From an uncultured Clostridia bacterium (GTDB taxonomy: Bacteria; Bacillota; Clostridia; Oscillospirales; Acutalibacteraceae), in contig CAMAZY010000011.1 of NCBI GenBank assembly GCA_945863885.1, forward strand, positions 1 through 64,000: a stretch of 64,000 nt of DNA, read 5' to 3'. The position numbers were made by a program, and so were the translations under genes. The first letter of the stretch is position 1; every line of letters starts with the position of its first letter. The notes under the pieces are model-generated. The model ran no database searches and was not told the DNA's origin. It saw only the letters and a list, made by a program, of their open reading frames with translations. Below, piece by piece: positions 14,915-24,431 of the stretch.

Positions 14915-15487
14915 TTAAAAATCATACAAATCTTTATAAATTTGTTTGGTTTTCATGACGTTTTCGACATACTGCGCCGTGGACGGAAACGGGATTTTTT
15001 TCAGCGTTTTTCCGTCGTCGGAATATTCCTTGTTTTTCAGCCACTTGGCGGCATTTCCGAGTCCCGCATGGTAAGCGGCGACGGCTACCGCCTCATCACC
15101 GAAATCGTCTAATAAATAGCGGTAAAGATAGCAGCCGAAGCGGATTGACGTTTCGGGGTCAAACATCATCTCGTCGGAAAGGTCGGGTTCCTTCAGCCGC
15201 ATTTTCAGCCAGTCGAACGTGTCCGGCATCAGCTGCATCAAGCCCTTGGCGTTGACCGAAGAAACGGCGTTTTTGTCGAAATCGCTTTCACACTTAATCA
15301 CCGCATAAATAAAAGATTTTTCAAGATTATATTCTTCGCAATACATTTCGACAAATTCGGAATATTCGGTCGGATATAATGTTTTTGTTATTGAGGTTCG
15401 TCCGAAGTGAAAAATCACGGCGATGACCGCAGCAACAACGATGACAAGAAGTGTACAAACAACAACGGCTTTTTTCTTTTTCTTCAT
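14915..15487 (-). CDS. membrane-anchored lytic transglycosylase (SLT domain)
   Basis: A 190-residue protein: a positively charged N-terminus and membrane anchor (about 7-28), then an SLT domain with catalytic Glu in VIKCESDFDKNAVS (about 67), AKGLMQLMPDTF and AAYHAGLGNAAKWL. Such enzymes cleave the MurNAc-GlcNAc bond of peptidoglycan outside the membrane. It lies five bases after coaE, so the two are co-transcribed. Short and without binding repeats, like other clostridial single-domain members. Confidence 0.9.
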   Translation of the reverse strand: MKKKKKAVVVCTLLVIVVAAVIAVIFHFGRTSITKTLYPTEYSEFVEMYCEEYNLEKSFIYAVIKCESDFDKNAVSSVNAKGLMQLMPDTFDWLKMRLKEPDLSDEMMFDPETSIRFGCYLYRYLLDDFGDEAVAVAAYHAGLGNAAKWLKNKEYSDDGKTLKKIPFPSTAQYVENVMKTKQIYKDLYDF

Positions 15488-15492
15488 AGCAA

Positions 15493-16089
15493 TCAGTCCG
15501 AAGACGTCTCCTTTTCGATTTTCAAAAGCTCTTCTTCGAGCGAAAACGGCGGATAGTTTCGTATCAGTATATCGGCTTGGCGCAAATAATATTCGTCGTC
15601 TTTCTGGGCGTTAATTCGCCGCATGGCTTCTTCTTCGGTGATCCCGTCACGGGACAAAATCCGTTTCAGCCGGATTGCAAGCGGAGCCGTTACGACGATA
15701 ATTTTATCACACCGTTCCTTAGACGGACTTTCAAGAAGTGCCGCCGCATCAAAAAGGCAGTTTTCATACCCCGCTTTTTCGGCTTTCATAATTTCAAGCG
15801 AAAACAGGCGGTCGATTTCACCGTGGGTGATTTCGTTCAGCTTCCTTGTGTTTTCGGGAGAGGAGAAAGCCCGCTCGGCGGTTTTTCTCCGGTCGAGCGT
15901 ACCGTCCGGCAAGAGGATATCTTCCCCGAAACAGTCCGCAAGCTGTTTTAAAACAGGCGAGCCTTTTCCGACGGCTTTCCGGGCTAAAATATCGCCGTCA
16001 ACAACACAAAAGCCTTTGTCACGGAGAAATTTTGCGACGGTGGTTTTCCCCGACCCGCTTTTTCCCGTAAGTCCCCAGACGGTCATCAT
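15493..16089 (-). CDS. coaE: dephospho-CoA kinase
   Basis: A 198-residue CoaE: P-loop LTGKSGSGKTT (residues 7-17), DGDILARKAV, THGEIDRL, LFDAAALLES and the lid region RILSRDGITEEEAMRRINAQ. It phosphorylates the 3'-OH of the ribose in dephospho-CoA, the last step of CoA synthesis. The ATG at 16089 has AAGGAATG upstream; an open frame continuing to 16194 runs into repeat DNA and is not used. First gene of the operon with slt and the M18 peptidase. Confidence 0.93.
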   Translation of the reverse strand: MMTVWGLTGKSGSGKTTVAKFLRDKGFCVVDGDILARKAVGKGSPVLKQLADCFGEDILLPDGTLDRRKTAERAFSSPENTRKLNEITHGEIDRLFSLEIMKAEKAGYENCLFDAAALLESPSKERCDKIIVVTAPLAIRLKRILSRDGITEEEAMRRINAQKDDEYYLRQADILIRNYPPFSLEEELLKIEKETSSD

Positions 16090-16121
16090 TCGCTCATTCC
16101 TTTCTGTTATAGATATAAATT

Positions 16122-16735
16122 TTAGTCGCATGGCGACGGCAATCCCGGGGTGCATGGTGCTTGATTGAAAGCTGAGTGCCCGAGCCGGTCGCAAGGCGAC
16201 ACCAGTGGCCGGGGTGCACGGTACTTGATCGAAAGCTGAGTGCCCGAGCCGTAAGCTGAGCGGTGAGCACTCCCTCAGTCACTTCGTGACAGCTCCCTCA
16301 CCAGGGAGCCAAATAGCATCGACCTAAAAGAAAGTCAATACAGCCTCCCTCGTGAGGGAGGTGGCGGCGTCAGCCGTCTCAGGGAGTAAGCTAAGGCGGC
16401 CGGGTGCGGCGAAGCCGCACGTTTTGCGTGCCGACGGCACGCAAAACACAAAGCCGTCCGGCTTTGTCGGCCGCCGCCCCGCCTCCGGCTGTATTTTCCC
16501 CGAAGCCGCCCGACTTCCCTCCGCTTATAATCTACAAGCTTCCCGTCACAGAAAAGCCGTTCCTGCGGGCGAACCTCTTCCCGACGGAACAAAGTACACC
16601 CGCAACCACAACTATTCATTATTCACTATTCATTATTCATTAAAATCCCACGGCTCGGGCTGTCGGGTAGAAGTACAGCTCTCTCTGCCCCGGCATTGGA
16701 GTCGCCCAGCGACAAACTAAAATTTACCGCTCATT
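16122..16735 (+). repeat. mosaic hairpin repeat, copy 1
   Basis: A GC-rich intergenic repeat of several blocks. The core (about 16343-16660) runs from CCTCCCTCGTGAGGGAGG through GGTGCGGCGAAGCCGCAC, TTTGCGTGCC-GGCACGCAAA and AAAGCCGTCCGGCTTT hairpins to an AT-rich tail of TATTCATTATTCACTATTCA type. An outer block holds GTGAGCACTCCCTCAGTCAC. Further copies lie near 19140, 22018, 26040 and 28091. Open frames inside it are side effects of high GC. Confidence 0.9.
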
Positions 16736-17764
16736 TTACAGCTCTACAACATGAAACGCCGCCGCCCGGACAAGCCGGTTAAACACGGCAAGTCCCATTC
16801 CGTCTGCAAGCGGATACCGGGCATACACGGTTTTGTAGCCTTTTTCGTCAGCTTCTCTGAGCGCCTCAAAAATCCGGTTTGCCTGAGAAGCGGAGTCGTT
16901 TTCGTCGCCGTAGGTCAGGACATGAACTCCGTTAAGCTTTCCGGCGTCACCGTCAAAGCAGAGTGCGGCGGTGCTTTCGTCCGCCCGTTCTTCCACATAT
17001 CTTTTATATTTTTCAAAGTCGCCCTTTATTATTATAACCTCGGCAGACGGCGAATAATGCTTGTATTTCATGCCCGGTGAAGCGGCAACCGTGCCCTCCT
17101 GAAGCTTGTTGAACACGGCAGGGTCAATTTCAATTTCGCCGAGCACGCTTTCGAGCATTTCCGGCGTGATTCCGCCGGGTCGCAGCAGCCTCGGCTTCTC
17201 ACCGGCAAGCGTGATAACCGTCGATTCCACACCGACTTTGCACTCGCCGCCGTCTACAATATATTCGATTTTACCGTCAAGGTCATGAAGAACATGAGCG
17301 GCTGTGGTCGGGCTTGGTTTTCCCGAGGTGTTCGCCGACGGTGCGGCAAGCGGAACACCCGCCTTTTCGATAAGTGCTCTTGCAATCGGGTGGCCCGGCA
17401 TTCTTACGGCAACCGTGTCAAGGCCGCCGCTCGTTTTCGCCGGGACAAGCTCTGACTTTGGCAAAATGATCGTCAGCGGCCCCGGCCAGTATGCTTTTGC
17501 AAGCCGTTCGGCGCTTTCGGGAATCGCTTTTACAAGCGGCTTCCACTCGTCAAATCGGGCGATATGCACAATCAGCGGATTGTCACTCGGCCGACCTTTC
17601 GCTTCGTAAATCTTTCCGACCGCTCTTTCGTCAAGCGCATTGGCGGCAAGGCCGTATACGGTTTCGGTCGGAATCGCCGCAAGTCCGCCGAGTCGAAGCG
17701 TCTGTCCGACCTCTTCGAGTCGGGAGTCGCCGGCGTCGTTAATTTTCAACAGTTCGGTTTTCAT
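16736..17764 (-). CDS. tsaC: threonylcarbamoyl-AMP synthase (Sua5/YwlC/YrdC)
   Basis: A 342-residue two-domain protein. The N-terminal YrdC domain shows AAIPTETVYGLAANAL, EAKGRPSDNPLIVHI, WPGPLTIIL and APSANTSGKPSPTTAAHV; the C-terminal about 110 residues are the Sua5 domain. It makes threonylcarbamoyl-AMP from Thr, bicarbonate and ATP for the t6A37 modification of ANN-decoding tRNAs. Its ATG overlaps the prfA stop codon by one base (TAATG), so translation is coupled. The DUF951-prfA-tsaC order is common in Firmicutes, here without prmC. Confidence 0.93.
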   Translation of the reverse strand: MKTELLKINDAGDSRLEEVGQTLRLGGLAAIPTETVYGLAANALDERAVGKIYEAKGRPSDNPLIVHIARFDEWKPLVKAIPESAERLAKAYWPGPLTIILPKSELVPAKTSGGLDTVAVRMPGHPIARALIEKAGVPLAAPSANTSGKPSPTTAAHVLHDLDGKIEYIVDGGECKVGVESTVITLAGEKPRLLRPGGITPEMLESVLGEIEIDPAVFNKLQEGTVAASPGMKYKHYSPSAEVIIIKGDFEKYKRYVEERADESTAALCFDGDAGKLNGVHVLTYGDENDSASQANRIFEALREADEKGYKTVYARYPLADGMGLAVFNRLVRAAAFHVVEL

Positions 17765-18837
17765 TATGATTCCTCTTTTTGCAGTTTCTTTGCAGTGTCA
17801 AAGGTGATAAGCGCGTCAATCACTTCATCCATGTCGCCGTTTAAAAACTGCTCCAGCTTATAGATGGTAAGACCTATCCGGTGGTCGGAAACACGACCCT
17901 GCGGATAGTTATAGGTGCGGATCCGCTCGCTCCGGTCGCCCGTTCCGACCTGCGACTTTCTTTCGTCGGCGATGGAGCTTGCCTGCTTTTGCCGTTCGGC
18001 TTCGAGGATTCTCGACTTGAGTACCCGCATCGCCTTGTCACGGTTTTTATGCTGGCTTCTTTCGTCCTGACATTCAACAACCGTTCCCGTCGGAATGTGC
18101 GTGATACGGATTGCGGATTCGGTCTTGTTGATATGCTGACCGCCGGCACCGCTTGAACGGAAGGTATCAATCTGCAAGTCGGCGGGGTTGATTTCGATGT
18201 CCACGTCCTCGGCTTCGGGAAGCACGGCGACCGTTGCGGTGGAGGTGTGGATTCTGCCCTGCGATTCGGTTTCGGGCACACGCTGAACACGGTGAACGCC
18301 GCTTTCGAACTTCAGACGGGAATAAGCCCCCTCGCCGCTTATCATAAAGCTGATTTCCTTAAAGCCGCCAAGCTCGGTATCGTTTGCATACAGCACCTCG
18401 GTCTTGAAGCCCTTTTTCTCGGCGTACATCGAGTACATGCGGAAAAGCACCGCCGCAAACAAAGCCGACTCCTCACCGCCGGCACCGCCCCGGATTTCGA
18501 CGATGACGTTTTTATCGTCGTTCGGGTCCTTCGGCAACAGCAGGATTTTCAGTTCTTCGGTCAAAGCTTCGACTTTCTCTTTGCCTTCTTCGATTTCGGC
18601 AAGCACCATTTCCCGCATCTCTTTATCGAGTCCGCCGTCGTCAAGCATCTGCTTCGCTCCTTCAAGGTCACTTGCCGCTTTTTTATATTCCCGGTATTTT
18701 TCAACAATCGGGGTGAGCGCTTTCTGCTCTTTCATGAGCGATTTATATTGTTCCATATCGGATATGATATTCGGGTCAAAAAGCTTTTCGCTGATTTCGT
18801 CAAAGTGCTTTTCGACCTCACTGAGCTTTTCTAGCAT
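17764..18837 (-). CDS. prfA: peptide chain release factor 1
   Basis: A 357-residue RF1. The stop-codon recognition tripeptide region reads [14 protein letters not shown] (family consensus PxT), and the catalytic GGQ lies at 232-234 in [16 protein letters not shown]1 hydrolyses peptidyl-tRNA at UAA and UAG. The ATG at 18837 lies inside the 3' end of the DUF951 gene (20-base overlap). Full length and intact. Confidence 0.96.
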   Translation of the reverse strand: MLEKLSEVEKHFDEISEKLFDPNIISDMEQYKSLMKEQKALTPIVEKYREYKKAASDLEGAKQMLDDGGLDKEMREMVLAEIEEGKEKVEALTEELKILLLPKDPNDDKNVIVEIRGGAGGEESALFAAVLFRMYSMYAEKKGFKTEVLYANDTELGGFKEISFMISGEGAYSRLKFESGVHRVQRVPETESQGRIHTSTATVAVLPEAEDVDIEINPADLQIDTFRSSGAGGQHINKTESAIRITHIPTGTVVECQDERSQHKNRDKAMRVLKSRILEAERQKQASSIADERKSQVGTGDRSERIRTYNYPQGRVSDHRIGLTIYKLEQFLNGDMDEVIDALITFDTAKKLQKEES

Positions 18838-19027
18838 TGGTCTCCCCCTCTTTGCGGACGATCTTCTTGATGTTCTTTTCCGCCTTTCTTCTCGGCACCA
18901 TCACTTCACGGTCACACTTGCGGCACCGGATTTTAAAATCCATGCCGACCCGAAGCACGTCAAATTCATGGCAGCCGCAGGGATGGTCTTTTTTCATCAC
19001 AAGGATATCTCCGACTCTTACGTCCAT
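18818..19027 (-). CDS. DUF951 family small zinc-ribbon-like protein
   Basis: A 69-residue basic protein: [21 protein letters not shown], then [18 protein letters not shown]. The CGCHE and CRKC motifs can bind zinc. DUF951 proteins are conserved in Firmicutes and have no settled function. AGGAC lies upstream of the ATG. It overlaps prfA by 20 bases, and the basic tail ([19 protein letters not shown]) is encoded partly in the overlap. Confidence 0.85.
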   Translation of the reverse strand: MDVRVGDILVMKKDHPCGCHEFDVLRVGMDFKIRCRKCDREVMVPRRKAEKNIKKIVRKEGETNARKAQ

Positions 19028-19139
19028 AAGTCCTCCGAAAACAGATAGTAGATTTTAGATGTTGGATGTTAGATATTATAGCAGATTTTGGGAAGAATAT
19101 CAATGAGCAATACAGAATTCAGACAACAGAGAACAGAGG

Positions 19140-19945
19140 TCAGAAAAGTGGTTTTATGCGGTAAATTTTAGTTTGTCGGTCGTGTGACGACACCAATGCC
19201 GGGGTACACGGTGCTTGATTGAAAGATGGGTGCCCGAGCTGTGGGATTTTAATGAATAATGAATAGTGAATAATGAATAGTTGTGGTCGCGGGTGTACTT
19301 TGTTCCGTCGGGAAGAGGTTCGCCCGCAGAAACGGCTTTTCTGTGACGGGAAGCTTGTAGATTATAAGCGGAGGGAAGTCGGGCGGCTTCGGGGAAAATA
19401 CAGCCGGAGGCGGGGCGGCGGCCGACAAAGCCGGACGGCTTTGTGTTTTGCGTGCCGTCGGCACGCAAAACGTGCGGCTTCGCCGCACCCGGCCGCCTTA
19501 GCTTACTCCCTGAGACGGCTGACGCCGCCAACTCCCTCACGAGGGAGGCTATATTGCCTTTTTTGAGGTCGATGATAATCGGCTCCCTGGTGAGGGAGCT
19601 GTCACGAAGTGACTGAGGGAGTGCTCACCGCCAGCTCACGGCTCGGGCACCCATCTTTCAATCAAGTACCGTGTACCCCGGGATTGCCGTCGCCACACGA
19701 CAAACTACAATTTATCGAAATACTTTCTCGAAGGCACCCGACTTTCCGTCATTTTCAATCTACAAACTTCCCTTCAAGAAAATCAAACTCTGCGGACAGC
19801 GACTTTACTTCGGAACCGAGTTGACCCGCGACCACAACTATTCATTATTCACTATTCATTATTCATTAAAATCCCACGGCTCGGGCTGTCAGTTTTCAGT
19901 CAAGCACCATGTACCCCGGCATTGCCGTCGCCATGCTACTAAATG
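19140..19945 (-). repeat. mosaic hairpin repeat, copy 2 (inverted) with an extra half unit
   Basis: The core at 19247-19560 is the reverse complement of copy 1 with only a few differences. It is followed by the CTGTCACGAAGTGAC / GGGAGTGCTCACC block and by a diverged second half unit (19713-19945) in plus orientation with the same AT-rich tail at about 19841-19868. The stretch 19028-19139 before it is AT-rich with no gene seen. Confidence 0.9.
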
Positions 19946-20036
19946 AAAAATTTATTTCATATAAATTAAAGAAAAGGCAGTCTCTGAAGCCTGCCTAAGT
20001 ATGTCAAAGCCCGAAAGGGCGGAAAGGGTCTTTAAA

Positions 20037-20990
20037 ATGAAAAAGTATTATCCGGAAAACTATCTCATCGCAACAAAAGAAAACGAAAACTGTCTTTCGA
20101 CACGGGCGGCGCTCAAGGAAGCCTATTATAACGGGCGTATCTTAGAAGCCAGAGCCGTGGTCTGCGACAAGGAGCATAATCTTCACGTCGACCTCGGCGT
20201 CATGAAAGGCATCATGCCCCGTGAAGAATGTGCCATCGGAATCGACGACGGCTCGGTAAGAGACATTGCAATTATTTCAAGAGTCAATAAGCCGGTCATG
20301 TTCAAGATCACCGGCTTTGACACCGACGAAGAGGGCAAACCGGTTGCGGTTTTGAGCCGAAAAGCCGTTCAGAACGAATGCATGAGCGAATATATCTCCT
20401 CGCTCGTTCCCGGCTGTGTCATTGACGCCGTTGTCACCCACATGGAGTCGTTCGGGGTGTTTGCCGACATCGGAGCCGGAATCTGCGCGCTGATGCCGAT
20501 AGACAGCATTTCCGTTTCCCGTATCCCCCACCCGTCGGCACGGTTTTCCGCCGGTCAGAAAATCAAGGCGGTCGTCAAAAGCATCGACGAAAACGGGCGA
20601 ATTACCTTAAGCTATAAAGAACTTTTAGGCACATGGGAGGAGAACGCAAGCCTCTTCAAAGCCGGCGAAACCGTACCGGGCATTGTCCGCTCGGTCGAAC
20701 GCTACGGCATTTTCGTTGAGCTTAAGCCGAACCTTGCCGGGCTTGCCGAATATGTGCCGGGCGTTGTGCCCGGTCAGCACGCAAGCGTTTATATCAAGAA
20801 CCTCATTCCCGAACGGATGAAAATCAAGCTGATTATCGTTGACTCGTTTGATGCACAATATCCGAACGAACCGGTGACCTATTATAACACCTCGGACTTT
20901 ATCGACCGTTGGGTGTATTCGCCCGAATGCAGCGACAAAAAAATTGAGACTGTTTTTTCGGATTATGAATTGACTACGAAGGCGATATGA
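20037..20990 (+). CDS. S1 RNA-binding domain protein
   Basis: A 317-residue protein with three S1-like segments: residues about 35-105 (GRILEARAVVCD), 120-185 (GCVIDAVVTHMESFGVFADIGAGICALMP) and 205-265 (GETVPGIVRSVERYGIFVELKPNLAGLAEY). It resembles the small rpsA-like proteins of Firmicutes that bind RNA and may act on ribosomes. ATG 20037 has AAAGGG seven bases upstream; an earlier ATG at 20001 lacks a ribosome site. A short hairpin (AGGCAG/CTGCCT, about 19976-19996) precedes the gene. Confidence 0.8.
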   Translation: MKKYYPENYLIATKENENCLSTRAALKEAYYNGRILEARAVVCDKEHNLHVDLGVMKGIMPREECAIGIDDGSVRDIAIISRVNKPVMFKITGFDTDEEGKPVAVLSRKAVQNECMSEYISSLVPGCVIDAVVTHMESFGVFADIGAGICALMPIDSISVSRIPHPSARFSAGQKIKAVVKSIDENGRITLSYKELLGTWEENASLFKAGETVPGIVRSVERYGIFVELKPNLAGLAEYVPGVVPGQHASVYIKNLIPERMKIKLIIVDSFDAQYPNEPVTYYNTSDFIDRWVYSPECSDKKIETVFSDYELTTKAI

Positions 20991-21046
20991 TATAAAATAA
21001 AAGATAACCCCATAAGGAGAAACCGAAGTAAAGGACAGTGGAGAAA

Positions 21047-21877
21047 ATGAGTATCAAGGAAACGATCAAAAAACGCAATAAGCAAATCCGGCTTTCTGCC
21101 GAACGGGCGGCCATCAATGCCGTCGCCGAGGTCGGAGTCGATGCACTTTGTGCCCCGCCGCAGCTTGCCAAAGCGAAAAAAGTGCTGTTTGTTCAGCCGC
21201 ACCCCGACGACAATCAGATCGGAGCCGGCGGAACCATGGCGTGGCTTGTGTCGCTCGGCGTTGAAGTGTACGAGCTGACCGTAACGGACGACCGCTATGC
21301 CGACCCCCGATACAAGGGCAAGGAAAACGAGGTCGTCACAACCCGTCAGAAAGAAGCCATGGCGGCGCAGAAATATCTCGGCGTGAAGAACGCAGGCTTT
21401 TTGGGCTTCGCCGACAAGACGAGAGCCTCCGTTGACGAAATCTCACAGGCGATTTTGCCGGTTATCCGGGAAATCAAGCCCGATTTTGTTTTAACCGTTG
21501 ACCCGACCCTTGTTTCGGAATGTCATTCCGACCATATCAAGGTCGGCACGGCCGTCAAGTATGCCTGTATCGACAGCTGGTGCAACTTCTATCCCGATTT
21601 TAAAGAGGACGGCTCGTTCCGGGACGACACATGGAAGTGTCAGGGAATCGGTTTTTATTACACCGACAAGCCGAACGCACTGATTGACATCAGCGACTTT
21701 GAGGAAAAGAAGATGGAAAGCATCCTGCTTCATAAGTCGCAGTACGATGCGGCGCTGACGCTTGCTATCCGCTTACAGCAGCAATTCTTCGCCAAAGGCA
21801 CGGAGTTCAAAGCGGCGGAACCGCTCCGGCTTCAATCTGCCTTGCAGATGCACTGCTTTAACCTTCCGATTGAATAA
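21047..21877 (+). CDS. PIG-L family deacetylase
   Basis: A 276-residue PIG-L/LmbE-type zinc deacetylase. The signature VQPHPDDNQIGAGG has the metal ligands His-Pro-Asp-Asp at 52-55; the third ligand is probably in SECHSDHIKVG. Such enzymes remove acetyl from GlcNAc-type sugars (mycothiol, bacillithiol or glycolipid pathways); the substrate is not evident. ATG 21047 follows GTGGAG; a GTG at 21038 is possible but too close to its ribosome site. Followed by its own terminator. Confidence 0.85.
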   Translation: MSIKETIKKRNKQIRLSAERAAINAVAEVGVDALCAPPQLAKAKKVLFVQPHPDDNQIGAGGTMAWLVSLGVEVYELTVTDDRYADPRYKGKENEVVTTRQKEAMAAQKYLGVKNAGFLGFADKTRASVDEISQAILPVIREIKPDFVLTVDPTLVSECHSDHIKVGTAVKYACIDSWCNFYPDFKEDGSFRDDTWKCQGIGFYYTDKPNALIDISDFEEKKMESILLHKSQYDAALTLAIRLQQQFFAKGTEFKAAEPLRLQSALQMHCFNLPIE

Positions 21878-21882
21878 AACTT

Positions 21883-21916
21883 ACACCGTCGGACGATTCC
21901 GGCGGTGTTTTTCTTT
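21883..21916 (+). terminator. rho-independent terminator
   Basis: ACACCGTCGG (21883-21892) pairs with CCGGCGGTGT (21899-21908) including one G-U, then TTTTTC. Confidence 0.85.
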
Positions 21917-22017
21917 TCGAAAAAAGGAAACGGGATCAGAAAGCGGACAGGAAGCCGGTAAAACCCCTCTGTCGCCCTGCGACATCTCCCCTTCAGGGGA
22001 GAAAAATACGATATCAG

Positions 22018-22690
22018 GTTGTTACATTTTCGCTATTGCCGGAAAGCCGCATACCGCCGCCGGGAAGGTGGCGTAGGAGAGGAACCGGGCGGCAGAGGTG
22101 AGCACTCCCTCAGTCAGCAAAGCTGACAGCTCCCTCAGAGAGGGAGCCAAAGGCACCCGACTTGAAGAAAACTCAGTCAGCCTCCCTCGTGAGGGAGGTG
22201 GCGGCGACAGCCGCCTCTGGGAGTAAGCTAAGGCGGCCGGGTGCGGCGAAGCCGCACGTTTTGCGTGCCGTCGGCACGGAAAACACAAAGCCGTCAGGCT
22301 TTGTCGGCCGCCGTCCCGCCTCCGGCTGTATTTTCCCCGAAGCCGCCCGACTTCCCTCCGCTTATAATCTACAAGCTTCCCGTCACAGAAAAGCCGTTTC
22401 TGCGGGCGAACCTCTTCCCGACGGAACAAAGTACACCTGCAACCACTTCTGATATCTGATCTCTAACATCTAAAATCTGTTTTGCGCCCGCCATATGCCG
22501 CAGGCATATATCATACAGCGAAGCCTGCTGCACCTTTCTTCTTGCTCGGGCAATCAGGTGAAAACATAGCACAATCTATCTCGGGGATTGGTGTCGCCAC
22601 GCGACCGCGACCACTTCTAATATCTAATTTCTAACATCTAAAATCTGTTTTGCACCCGCAGCTATTCATTATTCACTATTCATTATTCAT
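22018..22690 (+). repeat. mosaic hairpin repeat, copy 3
   Basis: Starts with TTACATTTTCGCTATTGCC, shared with copy 4, then the GAGCACTCCCTCAGTC block, the core (about 22180-22440), a CATATGCCGCAGG hairpin word at 22492-22514 and an AT-rich TATTCATTATTCACTATTCA tail near 22665-22690. A repeated TAACATCTAAAATCTGTTTTG segment occurs twice (about 22464 and 22632). Confidence 0.88.
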
Positions 22691-22699
22691 TAAAAAAAC

Positions 22700-23548
22700 T
22701 CACTGCTCGCTTTCAAGCGATTGAAAAAACTCATGCGCCAACACATACGCTCTCTTTCCGTCATGTGAGATATACGACGAATGGTCGGCGCCCTTGATGA
22801 TTGCGATTTTGCTGTCCTTTATCGAATCATGAATCAACACCGTGTCCGAAAGATACATGATGTCGTGTTCGCCGGCCACGATATAGGCGGGGCATTGGAT
22901 TTTCGAAAGCTTTTGCGCATCAATCTGAGGTAACGTCAGCATCATTTCATTGAGCTTGTCGTGTCTTCCCCGGTCATTGAACTTCACACCGAGGATAAAA
23001 TACGGCTTCATCGTGTCGGGGCTTGTGTTCGCACCGCAGGAAACGAAACCGCCGAGTAAATCGGGATAGGTGTACGCCACGGTAAGCGCATTGATGCCGC
23101 CGTCGCTGTGGCCGAGGATATAGGGCTTTTCGAGCTTCATCGCTTCGATGAACTCCTTGATGTCTTTTGCCATCAGATCGTAGGAGATTTCGTCCGGGTC
23201 ACTGCTTTGGCCGTGACAGCGGCTGTCGATCGCATATACGGTGTAATCGTTCGCAAGATACAGCGCCGCTTCTTCAAGCGACTTGTGACTGCCGCCGTTC
23301 CCGTGGACAAGAATCAGCGGATGCCCTTTTTCGCCGTAAACCGCATAGTGCATTTTCACTTCGCTCAGCTGAACGTCGTCCTCTTTAACGGGGCCCGACA
23401 CCGGCTCAGGAAGTGACGAAGTGTCGATTGTAATCAGATTGTGTTTTTTCGACTGGACACGAACCGTCGTCAGCCATGCGCCGGCTCCGATTGCGCACGC
23501 AAGAGCGACACAGCCGATTCCGATTGCTATTTTTTTACCTTTTTTCAT
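22700..23548 (-). CDS. alpha/beta hydrolase with N-terminal membrane anchor
   Basis: A 282-residue protein. An N-terminal hydrophobic segment (about 7-26) acts as uncleaved anchor or signal. The hydrolase domain shows the oxyanion HGNGGSHKS, the nucleophile elbow GHSDGGIN, Asp in AGEHDIMY and the terminal His in GADHSSYISHD. The Ser-Asp-His triad is complete. AAAGGAG precedes ATG 23548; the frame extends to 23599 without ribosome site. Substrate unknown, perhaps an extracellular ester. Confidence 0.85.
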   Translation of the reverse strand: MKKGKKIAIGIGCVALACAIGAGAWLTTVRVQSKKHNLITIDTSSLPEPVSGPVKEDDVQLSEVKMHYAVYGEKGHPLILVHGNGGSHKSLEEAALYLANDYTVYAIDSRCHGQSSDPDEISYDLMAKDIKEFIEAMKLEKPYILGHSDGGINALTVAYTYPDLLGGFVSCGANTSPDTMKPYFILGVKFNDRGRHDKLNEMMLTLPQIDAQKLSKIQCPAYIVAGEHDIMYLSDTVLIHDSIKDSKIAIIKGADHSSYISHDGKRAYVLAHEFFQSLESEQ

Positions 23549-23617
23549 TTTCGTTTCTCCTTTGCTTTTCTTCATGGTACTGTAAAGATATGATACCATA
23601 CCGAAGCGATAGAATCA

Positions 23618-23653
23618 ATAAAAAAATCCGCCTGTCAACCGATAGGCGGATTT
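23618..23653 (-). terminator. terminator of the Ig-like gene
   Basis: Arms AAATCCGCCTGTC (23624-23636) and GATAGGCGGATTT (23641-23653) with a 4-base loop; the minus strand reads into T7. Confidence 0.85.
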
Positions 23654-23671
23654 GCGGTTATTTGTTTTTCA

Positions 23672-24151
23672 TCACTCGGCGACCGTGAATTCAACATAGG
23701 CGGTTGCCGGGACTGTTTCGGTGCCGTTGAAGTCCGACTCGACTTCGTAATCAAACGCAAGGCGGTAATCGCCGGGAACAAGAACCGGAACCGCACAGTT
23801 TTTGACAGAGAAAGACTCTTCAAAGGTTTCACCCGGATAATAGACCGTTCCGTCTTCGACATAAGTGTCGCCGGAGCTGTCTTTCATCAGAACGTTTCTC
23901 CATTCGCCGGCAATCTTCACCTGAAGCTTGAGCATTCCGTTGCTCGGAGAAGATGACGAAACATCAATTTTTCTTCTTGTTTCGTTGGTGATCTGTACGT
24001 TGATGACGTCTGTTTTTGAAGTGATTGTCTCGTTCGTGATTTTGAGGGTTACGGCGTCGTTCTTCGCCGGCAGGAACAGGCAGAGAACGAAAAGAATCAT
24101 GGCGGTTACTTTCGCAAAAAAGGCTTTCGGGTTTTCAAGAATGTTCGGCAT
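23672..24151 (-). CDS. secreted or anchored Ig-like domain protein
   Basis: A 159-residue protein with an N-terminal hydrophobic segment (about 14-30) and a beta-sandwich-like remainder. The order NGMLKLQVKIAGEW, YYPGETFEESFSV and LVPGDYRLAFDYEV resembles clostridial Ig-like or BsuPI-type domains. Function unknown. AAAGGAG lies eight bases before ATG 24151. A strong promoter with a palindromic operator-like site lies upstream. Confidence 0.65.
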   Translation of the reverse strand: MPNILENPKAFFAKVTAMILFVLCLFLPAKNDAVTLKITNETITSKTDVINVQITNETRRKIDVSSSSPSNGMLKLQVKIAGEWRNVLMKDSSGDTYVEDGTVYYPGETFEESFSVKNCAVPVLVPGDYRLAFDYEVESDFNGTETVPATAYVEFTVAE

Positions 24152-24182
24152 AGAGGTTCTCCTTTCGGTTTCAATATATTTG

Positions 24183-24232
24183 TTGACAATATCTGTCAAT
24201 AAAATACTAACACAATTTGAATTTTGTGTCAA
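24183..24232 (-). promoter_or_regulatory. promoter and palindromic operator of the Ig-like gene
   Basis: Minus-strand TTGACA (24232-24227), 17-bp spacer, TAGTAT (24209-24204). Just downstream the palindrome TTGACA-N5-TGTCAA (24183-24199) covers the expected start region and may bind a repressor. Confidence 0.7.
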
Positions 24233-24313
24233 TAGTTTGGACTAAAGAAGCTAAAGGCTCCTTTTAGTTCCTATTATAAGTCAGGATGCACTCAGCAAAT
24301 TTCCCTTTTCCTC

Positions 24314-24342
24314 TTGACAAAACGGACTTTTTGAGCTAAAAT
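24314..24342 (+). promoter_or_regulatory. promoter of the VapE-like gene
   Basis: TTGACA (24314-24319), 17-bp spacer, TAAAAT (24337-24342), about 90 bp before the start codon. Confidence 0.7.
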
Positions 24343-24431
24343 AATAATAGAACATTTGTTCGAAACATCAGGCTGCTTCTATATTCTTGGAGACTACTAC
24401 GCACTTCTTGAATATACGAGCAGCTTTTTTT

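Noticed and set aside
16352..16720. Open frames of 79-135 residues inside the mosaic repeats, similar in all copies
   Set aside because: They follow repeat DNA made of hairpins, lack ribosome sites and break outside the core. Similarity comes from the DNA repeat, not from a conserved protein.
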